From Kiritimatiellia bacterium (GTDB lineage: Bacteria; Verrucomicrobiota; Kiritimatiellia; CAIQIC01; Lenti-01), in assembly GCA_017540905.1 (NCBI GenBank), contig JAFYAC010000022.1:1-42922 (forward strand): 42,922 nt of DNA. Reading direction: 5' to 3'. How positions within the stretch are numbered: position 1 is the first letter of the stretch; the number at the start of each line of letters is the position of its first letter. Below, one piece after another: positions 1-6,880 of the stretch. The position numbers and the translations under genes are program-made. The notes beneath the pieces were generated by a model. It was not told the DNA's origin, searched no databases, and was given only the letters and a program-made list of their open reading frames with translations.

Positions 1-242
1 CCGCCGAAACCGCCGACGCCGCCGACCCCGATCCCGCCGCCATCCCCGCCCGCGGCCGTGCCCTCCTCCTCGCCCACCTTTCCGCCCTGCCGGCCCCCCT
101 CCTCCACCGCTTCCGCCTCCTCTTCCCCCCCGACGCCGAACCCGCGCCCGATCCCGCCCTGCCCGGACCGCCCCCGCCCGAAGCCGTCCTCCTCCTCCTC
201 AAACTCAAATTCCCGGAGGCCCACGCCCTATGCTCATCCTGA
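1..242 (+). CDS. C-terminal fragment of a T3SS cytoplasmic protein, possibly SctK
   Basis: The third frame is open from the left edge and stops with TGA at 240-242, giving about 79 residues without a start in the window. The peptide is rich in Ala, Pro and Leu and ends in a short basic-aliphatic stretch (LLLLKLKFPEAHA). It overlaps the start of the next gene (ATG at 230) by 13 bp, as in tightly coupled operons. In many non-flagellar T3SS operons the gene before sctL is sctK, and a Leu-rich C terminus would suit it. That identity rests on position only, because too little sequence is visible for a family match. The codon pattern (C in third positions) matches the downstream sct genes, which supports real coding. 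Confidence 0.5.
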   Translation, partial: AETADAADPDPAAIPARGRALLLAHLSALPAPLLHRFRLLFPPDAEPAPDPALPGPPPPEAVLLLLKLKFPEAHALCSS

Positions 243-850
243 AAAACGACCACTACGAAATCCGCTCCGACCGCCGCCTCCTCAAGGCCTCCGACGTCGC
301 CGCCGTGCGCACCGCCGCCCAGACCATCGACGACGCCAACGCCGAAGCCGCCCGCATCCGCGCCTCCGCCAACGACGCCCTCGAAGAAGCCCGCAAACGC
401 GGCTACAACCAAGGCCTTTCCGAAGGCAAACTCGAAATCGCCGCCCAGAAACTCGACCAAGTCGACGCCTCCGTCGCCTTCATGGAATCCGTCGAACGCA
501 AGATGGCCGACGTCGTCCTCAAGGCCCTCAAAACCTTCGTCGTCGAAGTCGGCGACGAAGCCATGGTCATGCAGATCGTCCGCAAGACCATGGCCGCCGT
601 CATCCGCACCCAGCGCACCGTCACCCTCAAGGTCGCGCCCGAGATGAAGGCCGCCGTTTCCGCCCGCGTCGCCGAACTCAAGGCCGCCTACCCCACCATC
701 GAGACCCTCGACGTCGTCGAAGACCCCCGCCTCCACGGCACCGCCTGCGTCCTCGAAACCGAAGCCGGCGCCGCCGACGCCTCCGTCGACACCCAGCTCG
801 CCGCCCTCGAAGCCTCCATCCGCCGCCACCTCGGGAAAGGAGCCGTTTGA
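230..850 (+). CDS. sctL: T3SS ATPase stator/regulator SctL (HrpE/YscL/FliH family)
   Basis: The product is 206 aa and leaderless. In this family the protein forms a peripheral stalk that binds the N terminus of the secretion ATPase and links it to the cytoplasmic sorting platform. Visible features are a basic start (MLILKNDHYEIRSDRRLLKA), an Ala/Glu-rich helical region at about residues 28-80 containing the typical ARKRGYNQGLSEGK turn, and a C-terminal globular half ending near the stop. The length is usual for SctL/FliH. It overlaps the preceding partial gene by 13 bp. Its TGA (848-850) lies one base before an octamer repeat array, which together with a four-helix-bundle gene separates it from sctN. 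SctL and SctN are normally adjacent, so the spacer looks inserted. Confidence 0.85.
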   Translation: MLILKNDHYEIRSDRRLLKASDVAAVRTAAQTIDDANAEAARIRASANDALEEARKRGYNQGLSEGKLEIAAQKLDQVDASVAFMESVERKMADVVLKALKTFVVEVGDEAMVMQIVRKTMAAVIRTQRTVTLKVAPEMKAAVSARVAELKAAYPTIETLDVVEDPRLHGTACVLETEAGAADASVDTQLAALEASIRRHLGKGAV

Positions 851-851
851 G

Positions 852-931
852 TCGTTGGATCGTTGGATCGTTACATCGTTGGATCGTTAGATCGTTGGAT
901 CGTTGGATTGTTACATCGTTGGATCGTTGGA
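852..931 (+). repeat. Left octamer array, ten units of TCGTTGGA type
   Basis: Ten consecutive 8-bp units start one base after the sctL stop codon. Most read TCGTTGGA; variants are TCGTTACA, TCGTTAGA and TTGTTACA. The last unit plus the next base gives GGAAG five bases before the ATG at 937, so the array appears to supply the ribosome binding site of the next gene. The array at 1313-1552 carries the same octamer in inverted orientation, so the transcript could fold back around the intervening gene. Confidence 0.9.
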
Positions 932-936
932 AGAAC

Positions 937-1560
937 ATGGCAAAGCTTGAGCGATTTGAAGATTTGGAAGTCTGGCAGCAGGCCCGCGCGCTTGCTGGCC
1001 GGATTTATGCGCTCGCGCGTGGGGCGGCGTTCCGTCGCGACTACGGCTTCCGCGACCAAATCTGCCGCGCGGCCGTATCCATCGTCTCGAACATCGCCGA
1101 AGGCTTTGAGCGCCATTCCTCCAACCAGTTCCTGCATTTTCTGGACATCGCGGCGGGTTCTGCCGGAGAGGTCCGCGCCCAACTCTACCTTGCCCTCGAC
1201 TTCGGCTACATGGACGTCCCCCAATTCCAAGCGGCCATGACCGACGTCGACCGCGTCGGCCAAATGCTGACCAAACTCAAGCAGTATCTCCGCAACCACC
1301 GCCCCCCCTCCACGATCCAACGATCCAACGCCCCAACGATCCAACGCCCCAACCCTCCCTCCCCCCAACGATCCAACGACCCAACGCCCCAACGATCCAA
1401 CGCCCCAACGCCCCCTCCCCCCAACAATCCAACGATCCAACGATCCAACGATCCAACGAGCGCTCCCCCCAACGACCCAACGATCCAACGATCCAACGAT
1501 TCAACGATCCAACGACCCAACGATCCAACGATCCAACGACCCAACGATTCCCTCCCATGA
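937..1560 (+). CDS. Four-helix-bundle protein of the S23/IVS (TIGR02436-like) family with a repeat-encoded tail
   Basis: The product is 207 aa. Residues 1-122 form a four-helix-bundle domain of the type encoded in 23S rRNA intervening sequences and in many stand-alone loci. The hallmarks are the start [16 protein letters not shown], the helix [20 protein letters not shown] (about residues 38-58) and a Gly/Ser-rich third helix ([17 protein letters not shown]). The molecular role of solitary members is unknown; relatives include the Avd accessory protein of diversity-generating retroelements. Residues 123-207 are not a normal domain: they are translated octamer repeats ([12 protein letters not shown] units). 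The stop overlaps the sctN start (ATGA at 1557-1560), so translation may be coupled. The start at 937 is chosen from the GGAAG motif and the conserved family N terminus. Insertion between sctL and sctN suggests horizontal arrival. Confidence 0.85.
   Translation: MAKLERFEDLEVWQQARALAGRIYALARGAAFRRDYGFRDQICRAAVSIVSNIAEGFERHSSNQFLHFLDIAAGSAGEVRAQLYLALDFGYMDVPQFQAAMTDVDRVGQMLTKLKQYLRNHRPPSTIQRSNAPTIQRPNPPSPQRSNDPTPQRSNAPTPPPPNNPTIQRSNDPTSAPPNDPTIQRSNDSTIQRPNDPTIQRPNDSLP
1313..1552 (+). repeat. Right octamer array, inverted copy (GATCCAAC units) inside the S23 reading frame
   Basis: About 240 bp are built from 8-bp units GATCCAAC with variants GCCCCAAC, GACCCAAC and GATTCAAC, interrupted by C-rich stretches. 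It is the reverse complement of the 852-931 array. Eight is not a multiple of three, yet no TAA, TAG or TGA occurs in any forward frame here, so all three frames stay open. The array ends a few bases before the sctN ATG, and no Shine-Dalgarno sequence is visible in between. Confidence 0.9.
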
Positions 1561-2885
1561 GCACCGTTTTCGATTACATCCCGCAAGTGTTGGACCGCGC
1601 CGTCGAGGACACGCAGCCCATCGACGTCAAGGGCCGCGTCATCCAGGTCGTCGGCACCATCATCAAGGCCTCCGTCCCGGGCGTCAAGATCGGCGAAGTC
1701 TGCATCCTCAGGAACCCCTGGGAAGGGCTCGAAGTCCAATCCGAAGTCGTCGGCTTCACCAAGGAAGCCGTCCTTCTCACCGCCCTCGGCGCCATGATCG
1801 GCATCAGCGCCGAGACCGAAGTCATCCCCACCCGCCGCGTCCAGATGGTCCCCGTCGGCCCCAACCTCCTCGGACGCGTCCTCGACGGCCTCGGCCGCCC
1901 CATGGACGCCGACAAAAAAGGCCCCCTCCGCCCCGACGGCTACTATCCCGTCTACGCCGATCCCCCTTCCCCCCTCGACCGCCGCATCATCTCCACCCCC
2001 ATCTCCCTCGGCGTGCGGGCCATCGACGGCATGCTCACCTGCGGCGAAGGCCAGCGCATGGGCATCTTCGCCGCGGCGGGCGGCGGCAAATCCACCCTCC
2101 TCGCGCAGATCATCCGCAACACCGAGGCCGAAGTCACCGTCCTGGCCCTCATCGGCGAACGCGGACGCGAAGTCCGCGAATTCATCGAGAAGGACCTCGG
2201 GCCCGAAGGCCTCAAGAAGTCCGTCCTCGTCATCTCCACCTCCGACCGCTCCGCCATGGAGCGCCTCAAGGCCGCCTACGTCGCCACCGCCATCGCCGAA
2301 TCCTTCCGCGACAAAGGCAAGAAAGTCCTCCTCCTCATGGACTCCGTCACCCGCTTCGGCCGCGCCCAGCGCGAAATCGGCCTCGCCGCCGGCGAACCCC
2401 CCACCCGCCGCGGCTTCCCGCCCTCCGTCTTCTCCGAACTCCCCAAGCTCATGGAGCGCGCCGGCAACTCCTCCAAAGGCTCCATCACCGCCCTCTACAC
2501 CGTCCTCGTCGAAGGCGACGACATGACCGAGCCCATCGCCGACGAAACCCGCTCCATCCTCGACGGCCACATCATCCTCTCCCGCAAGCTCGCCCAGCAG
2601 AACCACTACCCGGCCATCGACATCCTCGCCTCCATCTCCCGCTGCCAGACCGCGATCATCGCGCCCGACCACAAGGCGGCCGCCGCCAAGCTCCGCACCC
2701 TCCTCGCCAAGTACGCCGAAGTCGAACTCCTCCTCAAGATCGGCGAATACAAAAAAGGCTCCGACCCCGAAACCGACGAAGCCATCGCCAAGAACCCCGC
2801 CGTCACCGCCTTCCTCAAGCAAGGCCTCCAGGAAACCTCCACCTACGCCGAAACCCTCGCCGCCCTCAAATCCGCCGTCTCCTGA
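1557..2885 (+). CDS. sctN: Type III secretion ATPase SctN (YscN/HrcN/FliI family)
   Basis: The product is 442 aa, the usual length. In this family it forms the hexameric ATPase at the base of the export apparatus, which strips chaperones from substrates and helps unfold them. Visible parts are an N-terminal beta-barrel domain (about 20-95), a P-loop at residues 172-180 (AAAGGGKST), the [13 protein letters not shown] segment (197-210) typical of secretion ATPases, a Walker B strand ([18 protein letters not shown], 256-273) and a C-terminal helical domain. FAAAGGGKS is closer to virulence ATPases than to the FAGSGVGKS typical of FliI, and no flagellar gene is nearby. The ATG overlaps the upstream TGA and lacks its own Shine-Dalgarno sequence, so it may depend on translation of the S23 frame. 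It is the last sct gene here; a repeat island follows. Confidence 0.93.
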   Translation: MSTVFDYIPQVLDRAVEDTQPIDVKGRVIQVVGTIIKASVPGVKIGEVCILRNPWEGLEVQSEVVGFTKEAVLLTALGAMIGISAETEVIPTRRVQMVPVGPNLLGRVLDGLGRPMDADKKGPLRPDGYYPVYADPPSPLDRRIISTPISLGVRAIDGMLTCGEGQRMGIFAAAGGGKSTLLAQIIRNTEAEVTVLALIGERGREVREFIEKDLGPEGLKKSVLVISTSDRSAMERLKAAYVATAIAESFRDKGKKVLLLMDSVTRFGRAQREIGLAAGEPPTRRGFPPSVFSELPKLMERAGNSSKGSITALYTVLVEGDDMTEPIADETRSILDGHIILSRKLAQQNHYPAIDILASISRCQTAIIAPDHKAAAAKLRTLLAKYAEVELLLKIGEYKKGSDPETDEAIAKNPAVTAFLKQGLQETSTYAETLAALKSAVS

Positions 2886-2924
2886 GCCTGGGATGGTTGC
2901 ATCCCCCTCGCCGCCGCGCGAGGG

Positions 2925-3250
2925 CAGAGCGGTTCAAGAAATGCTGCAGGCAGATGCGCCTTCCAGACGCGCCCTGACGGATGGAGCGCGGGAGGAAAAG
3001 GAACAACCTGGACAACTCGGGACAACTCTTTCAAGGTGCGCCGCTCCAACCGGGCGGCGGATGGGAAACGGATGTAAAAGCGCATGTATTCTGGGGGCGC
3101 GGGCGTCCCGCCCGCGGGTTGCATGGAGATGGAAAACCGGTTCTGTTTGTCGATGGAAGCTTCCGCTCCCGGACGATCTCCTTTTTCATGGGTGTCACAA
3201 TGGGCAAAACATGGTGGAAACTCTTGATTTTCCTGTAATCTCACGACTGC
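2925..3250. repeat. Gene-free repeat island downstream of sctN (hairpin cassette)
   Basis: No credible gene follows sctN for about 1.5 kb. This stretch begins with the motif AGAGCGGTTCAAGAAATGCT (2928-2947), which recurs near 18800, 21815 and 42910. It continues with a block (about 3003-3061) nearly identical to 30022-30078, containing a hairpin around CCAACCGGGCGG. It then holds a perfect GC hairpin, CGCGGGCG-TCC-CGCCCGCG, at about 3098-3116, also found at 28383 and 30118. These shared parts mark interspersed repeats rather than coding sequence. Confidence 0.7.
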
Positions 3251-3390
3251 TTCTTGAGCGGTTTGGGAAATAGTGTGGCTTCAAGCCGTTGTCCCACCAG
3301 GCAGTTCCACTGCGGACGCGCAGAAGCGCGTCCCTCCACGTGGGGAGCGCAATGGGAGGGTCGCGTTTCCGCGCGACCTTGTGGGTGGCA
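3251..3390. repeat. ~130 bp interspersed repeat, inverted relative to the copy at 21691-21825
   Basis: The segment from the AGCGGTTT motif to the hairpin at about 3361-3382 matches the reverse complement of 21691-21825 over roughly 125 bp with scattered differences. It holds two strong hairpins, GACGCGC-AGAA-GCGCGTC and GTCGCG-tttc-CGCGAC. Shorter relatives of the hairpin pair lie at 30393-30475, 34803-34850 and 40120-40205. No transposase gene accompanies it, so it may be a non-autonomous or REP-like element. Confidence 0.7.
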
Positions 3391-3482
3391 AACTTCTGGG
3401 ATGCCACAGAAAAACTCACCCCGCCCTGGTGATTCCTTTCATGTCCCGCCCGCAGGGGCGAACGCCTCCCGCACCGAAAAAT

Positions 3483-3925
3483 TTTCGTTCTTCGGGGATT
3501 ATAGTGGACGGGGAGGATGGCCGAGAGAGCGTGGAGAGATATTTGGAGCATGGAGAGTGCGCGAGCATTCGCCCCCCTCCGAGAGGGGGGGGCCGCCCGA
3601 AGGAAGATGGCTTATGGATTGCGAGTTCGGAGCGGAAGAAAAGGGCGGCGGGGGGAGTACTGCGGAAGGCCGTCGCTGTATGCGTCCACTTGCTCCATCG
3701 CTAAATTCTCGATTCGTTCGTTGCGGGTGCGGAGTCGCGCTTGCCGCGACGGCCGACCGCAGTACTCCCCCCGTCGCGGCCTCTGCCGCTTGTCTTCTTC
3801 CATGCATGGACATCCCATTCATGGCCGCGCCACCCCCCTCTCGGAGGGGGGAGAGTCCTGTCGCCCTCCTTGTGCCTTGCATTCGTGGGATTCCAGAGGT
3901 GGTTCCACTATAATCCCCGAAGAAC
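3483..3925. repeat. Long nested inverted repeat (~440 bp)
   Basis: Three nested inverted pairs share one centre. The outer pair is TTCGGGGATTATAGTGG (about 3489-3505) with CCACTATAATCCCCGAA (about 3904-3920). The middle pair is the C-tract/G-tract block CCCCCCTCCGAGAGGGGGG (about 3571) with its counterpart CCCCCCTCTCGGAGGGGGG (about 3833). The inner pair is GGGGGGAGTACTGCGG (about 3652) with CCGCAGTACTCCCCCC (about 3758). Its right half is homologous, in reverse, to 34470-34700. The frames through it are not conserved between copies, so I treat it as a DNA or RNA element, not a gene. Confidence 0.8.
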
Positions 3926-3960
3926 CGAAGGCTCCACTATAGTCCCCGAAAAACCAAATT

Positions 3961-4011
3961 TTTTCCAATCATTGGAAAACAGCCGGAAAAATTTTCCAAT
4001 CATTGGAAAAT
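3961..4011. repeat. Pair of perfect palindromes TTTTCCAATCATTGGAAAA
   Basis: Two identical 19-bp palindromes lie at 3961-3979 and 3992-4010, with centres 31 bp apart, about three helical turns. The same palindrome with G at the centre occurs in a cluster at 36737-36836. This arrangement fits a DNA-binding site array or a repetitive palindrome family. The sequence does not say which. Confidence 0.8.
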
Positions 4012-4149
4012 TCCAGCTTTCCGCCGAGCGACCGGATTGCGCCTCCCCCCCAACATGCCTGCCGCCCCGTCCCCCTTGCCGCCCGTTTTCCCCACCGTTC
4101 GAACAAACACGGAGGGCGCATGTCGCAACGAACATGGCCGGAAAAAAAA

Positions 4150-4279
4150 TCTTCCGGCGGAAGAAATTGTTCTTGGCCTTGCAGCCAATGCCGCCAGATG
4201 GATAAATTCCGCTCAAAAGGCCACCTGAAGGCGGGAAACAACAAACTGCGGCGCATCTTGTAGTAGAAGCCAAGATGCG
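4150..4279. other. Intergenic palindrome and hairpin upstream of the 4443 gene
   Basis: TCTTCCGGCGGAAGA at 4150-4164 is a perfect palindrome with a single central base. A one-mismatch copy (TCTTCCAGCGGAAGA) lies at 4931-4945, upstream of the 5138 gene. At 4252-4279 a 9-bp perfect stem (CGCATCTTG/CAAGATGCG) encloses a 10-nt loop without a following T-run. They may be operator-like sites or repeats; nothing else is recognisable between 4011 and 4442. Confidence 0.5.
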
Positions 4280-4442
4280 TCGGGCGGGAAGTCCGCCGAC
4301 GCACCCACACTCCACGGGATTTCGCGTGAAGAATGACGAGCAGCAGCAACAAGTCTCCCGATTTCTGCGGATTGCGGAACTCGGAAACAAATTTCTTCAT
4401 CTTCCGCACACGCCCATGGGCGCCATGCCAAAAGGAATGAAG

Positions 4443-4907
4443 ATGGAAACGAGCGACAGCAGGGATCCCCGCATGGCGGCGGAAGGGCATTTGCGGAATG
4501 CGCTGGAATCGTTGGCCGCGGCGATGGACGAAGCCAGACTCGCCTTGCAGGCACTTTCCAGCCCCCGGGCGGGAGGCCATGGCGGGCGCCAGTTGCGCCC
4601 CCACCCGGCGGCCAGGAAGAGGATGGTTTCCCAATTCCTGTCCTGGTGTTGGCGTGCCGGAGGCGTCGGTGCGTGCCCCGAAACGGAAGTGGAGGAGTTC
4701 CGCCTCTATGGCGTCTGGGCGAAACGGGCTTGCCCTGCGGCGGACCGGGCCATGGCCGCGGAAATCGACACGCTCCGCGAGTATTCCGCCTGCCGCGAAG
4801 GGTTGCGCAAGATGTGGCCCGACAAGTGGAAGGCTTTGCAGGCGGCCAGGAAGTCCCTGATGGGCAACGGTGCGGAGGAACGCCCCCGCCTCCCCCCGCG
4901 CGGTTGA
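4443..4907 (+). CDS. Hypothetical helical cytoplasmic protein
   Basis: The predicted product has 154 aa. I chose the ATG at 4443 because AAAAGGA lies about seven bases upstream; in-frame ATGs at 4425 and 4437 lack a properly spaced site. The protein has no signal peptide or membrane segment. Residues about 15-45 form an Ala/Leu-rich amphipathic helix (LRNALESLAAAMDEARLALQ), and the C-terminal half contains several Trp and Cys residues in a helical context. I do not recognise the family. The gene stands alone between repeat islands, downstream of the T3SS genes. The long G+C-rich frame could be fortuitous, so its reality is moderately supported. Confidence 0.45.
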   Translation: METSDSRDPRMAAEGHLRNALESLAAAMDEARLALQALSSPRAGGHGGRQLRPHPAARKRMVSQFLSWCWRAGGVGACPETEVEEFRLYGVWAKRACPAADRAMAAEIDTLREYSACREGLRKMWPDKWKALQAARKSLMGNGAEERPRLPPRG

Positions 4908-5137
4908 CACGGCCCGGGTTGGAAGAAATATCTTCCAGCGGAAGAAAACTCCATCCGCTTTCCAGCCAAGCGTGCGGCACGGCGTTGTTCCGCCCGGAGG
5001 GGCGGCACAGGGCCGGAGGCCGTCCCGGAGCGGGAATCCCGTAGTATATCTGCACCATGGTTCCCGGACGCACCGGAAGTCCCTTGGAATGGCTCCGGCG
5101 GACCGCCGCAGGGAACGCAAAAAGGAATTCGAACGGC

Positions 5138-5818
5138 ATGGACGCAAAAACAACGTTTTTGGGCATTGCATTGGTCATGGCGGCATTGGCCTCCATCCCC
5201 GCTTCCGCGGAGGACGTCGCCATCCGCCACTACGGGGACGCCGAGCCCGTCAAACCGGGCGAAGTGCAATTCCGCGACATCGCCATTCCGGAACCCTCGC
5301 CCTATGTCGCCACCTGCCCTTTTGCGATCGCTTTCGCCCCACGGTTCGAATTTCCCGACGAATCCTGGGATGTCGTGATGCTCCGCCTGGACATCCTCGT
5401 GGGCCGGCACCGGAATTTCCACGGCCTGGACATCGGCGGGCTGGGGAACTTCACGGTCGGGGAGATGGGCGGCATCGGCGTCGCCGGGCTCTTCAACGAT
5501 TGCGGCTCCTCCAAGGCGGCCATCCTGGTGGCGGGCGCGGTGAACCACTCCTCCTGGAACTTCAGCGGCGGACAGGTCTCGGGCCTCTTTTCCTGGACGG
5601 AAGGCTTGCATTCCGGCCTGCAGGTCGCCCCGGTGAACAAGGCGGGTCGGCTGGATGGCGTCCAGATCGGCGCGCTGAACATGGCGGGGCCCGGGACGGG
5701 GCTGCAAATCGGCGTCATCAACGTGGCGGAACGGCTGTCGGGCTTCCAGATCGGGGCCATCAACATCAACCGGGATTCGACGATGCCGTTCATGCCGGTG
5801 ATCAATTTCGCGTTCTGA
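5138..5818 (+). CDS. Secreted surface-repeat protein (LA_2272-like)
   Basis: The product is 226 aa from the ATG at 5138. This start gives a clean signal peptide (hydrophobic residues about 6-20, cleavage near SASAEDVA) and has AAGGA upstream; the in-frame ATG at 5057 would bury the signal. From about residue 85 the sequence is a series of short repeats centred on GLQIG, GFQIGAIN, GVQIGALN and similar units, which resemble the LA_2272-type surface-repeat family and suggest a repetitive beta structure on or near the outer membrane. The function is unknown. It heads a closely spaced series of envelope genes; the next ATG follows after 16 bp, so cotranscription with the ycfL/lpoB-like genes is likely. 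Confidence 0.75.
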   Translation: MDAKTTFLGIALVMAALASIPASAEDVAIRHYGDAEPVKPGEVQFRDIAIPEPSPYVATCPFAIAFAPRFEFPDESWDVVMLRLDILVGRHRNFHGLDIGGLGNFTVGEMGGIGVAGLFNDCGSSKAAILVAGAVNHSSWNFSGGQVSGLFSWTEGLHSGLQVAPVNKAGRLDGVQIGALNMAGPGTGLQIGVINVAERLSGFQIGAININRDSTMPFMPVINFAF

Positions 5819-5834
5819 AAGACAGGAGGAAGGA

Positions 5835-6236
5835 ATGAAGCGTTTGGTTGTTGCGGTGCTGGGTTGCGCGCTGGCGGTCGCGGCGGGGGCGGGGTGCCTG
5901 CGGGGGCGGATGACGAGCGGCGTCACGGCGGAAGGGGGGCGGCTGTTGGTCGAGGATCCCTCGTTCGCCCTGAACCTGGAACTGGTCCGGGACGCGCGGA
6001 CTCGCACGAAGGAGGGCTTCCTCCACGCGCAGGCAACGGTGAAGAACACCAACCGCCACGACTACAGCTGCCAGTACCAGTTCGTCTGGTTCGACGGGGC
6101 GGGCATGGCGATGAAGCACGCCCGGACGCCGTGGCGCCCGCTGGAGCTGCACGGGCGGGAGACGAAGGATCTGGATGCGGTGGCGACCATCGAGGGCGCG
6201 GAAGATTTCCGGCTGAAAATCCGCCGGGCCGACTGA
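5835..6236 (+). CDS. ycfL: YcfL-like (DUF1425) lipoprotein
   Basis: The product is 133 aa. It has a lipoprotein signal with lipobox AGAGC (Cys about residue 21), then a compact domain including VRDARTRTKEGFLHAQATVK and YSCQYQFVWFDGAGM. These match the pattern of the YcfL/DUF1425 family of periplasm-facing lipoproteins. A strong Shine-Dalgarno (GGAGGAAGGA) precedes the ATG. In enterobacteria ycfL lies directly upstream of lpoB, and the same order is seen here with a 28-bp gap, which supports the call. The biochemical role of YcfL is not established; context suggests a part in cell-wall growth or envelope upkeep. Confidence 0.75.
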   Translation: MKRLVVAVLGCALAVAAGAGCLRGRMTSGVTAEGGRLLVEDPSFALNLELVRDARTRTKEGFLHAQATVKNTNRHDYSCQYQFVWFDGAGMAMKHARTPWRPLELHGRETKDLDAVATIEGAEDFRLKIRRAD

Positions 6237-6264
6237 CGGGCGCCGCGGAAAGGAAGGGAACAGG

Positions 6265-6864
6265 ATGAAAAGACTGGGCATGACGATCTTGGCGGCCGCG
6301 CTCGCGGCGGGATGCCAGACGGCGCCGACAAGCCGCTACGGGGACGTGGACGACGACATCTACGGGCGCAAGGACAAGATGGAATACACGCAGCAGAGCC
6401 GCAGCGTCACCGAGGCGATCGAGGCCATGCTGACGGATCCGGACTTCACCGATTTCTACAAGCTCGCGAAGAAGCGCGCGAAGGCGCGCGGGCACGTGAG
6501 GCCGGTGGTCATCGTGGACAAAATCGAGGCCGGCGCGGACCCCGAAACCACCAACTACGAAGCGACTTCGCAGATGCGCACGGAACTGAAAGAGGCGTTG
6601 CGGAAAACGAAGAAGTTCGTCGTCGTCGACCTGCAGGAACGCGCGCTGATGACGAGGACCGTCATCGCCGACGTGGATGGCGGCGCGGCCGGCGACAATC
6701 TCGACGCGTACAACGATTACGCGGCGGGCGAATTCGTCATGACAGGAGAATTGAAACGAACCAGCATCGACGGTTCGTTTTTCCATTTCTTCAACCTGCG
6801 GATGACGGACACCGCGAGCGGGGTGGAAACCTGGAACGAAACCGTGCGGATCCGCAAAGATTGA
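6265..6864 (+). CDS. lpoB: LpoB-family penicillin-binding-protein activator lipoprotein
   Basis: The product is 199 aa, close to the usual LpoB length. The N terminus is a lipoprotein signal (lipobox AAGC, Cys about residue 17), followed by a short linker and the LpoB fold. Key segments are VRPVVIVDKIEAGADPETTNYE, split here by position (about 73-95), FVVVDLQERALM (about 117-128) and FVMTGELKRT (about 153-162). In Escherichia coli LpoB is an outer-membrane lipoprotein that reaches through the periplasm to activate the peptidoglycan synthase PBP1b. The linker here is short, which would suit a narrower periplasm or a different partner. It follows the ycfL-like gene and precedes further lipoprotein genes in one apparent operon. 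Confidence 0.85.
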   Translation: MKRLGMTILAAALAAGCQTAPTSRYGDVDDDIYGRKDKMEYTQQSRSVTEAIEAMLTDPDFTDFYKLAKKRAKARGHVRPVVIVDKIEAGADPETTNYEATSQMRTELKEALRKTKKFVVVDLQERALMTRTVIADVDGGAAGDNLDAYNDYAAGEFVMTGELKRTSIDGSFFHFFNLRMTDTASGVETWNETVRIRKD

Positions 6865-6880
6865 TGCGGAGGAACGGAAC

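Noticed and set aside
58..936. In-frame upstream extension of the S23 gene to position 58
   Set aside because: The extension gives Pro/Arg-rich sequence overlapping sctK-like and sctL genes; the family start and GGAAG site support the ATG at 937.
852..1552. CRISPR array
   Set aside because: Units are 8 bp, contiguous and without spacers; no cas gene is present.
1206..2822. 538-aa minus-strand frame over sctN
   Set aside because: Antisense shadow of a conserved ATPase; Gly/Asp/Val-rich with no domain.
1557..2885. Flagellar FliI
   Set aside because: No flagellar gene is nearby, the P-loop resembles virulence ATPases, and T3SS-type chaperones occur in the window; not fully excluded.
3254..3942. 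Several 120-220 aa frames in the 3.2-3.9 kb region
   Set aside because: They lie in a nested inverted repeat and hairpin repeats, show no ribosome sites, and are not preserved in the related copy at 34470-34700.
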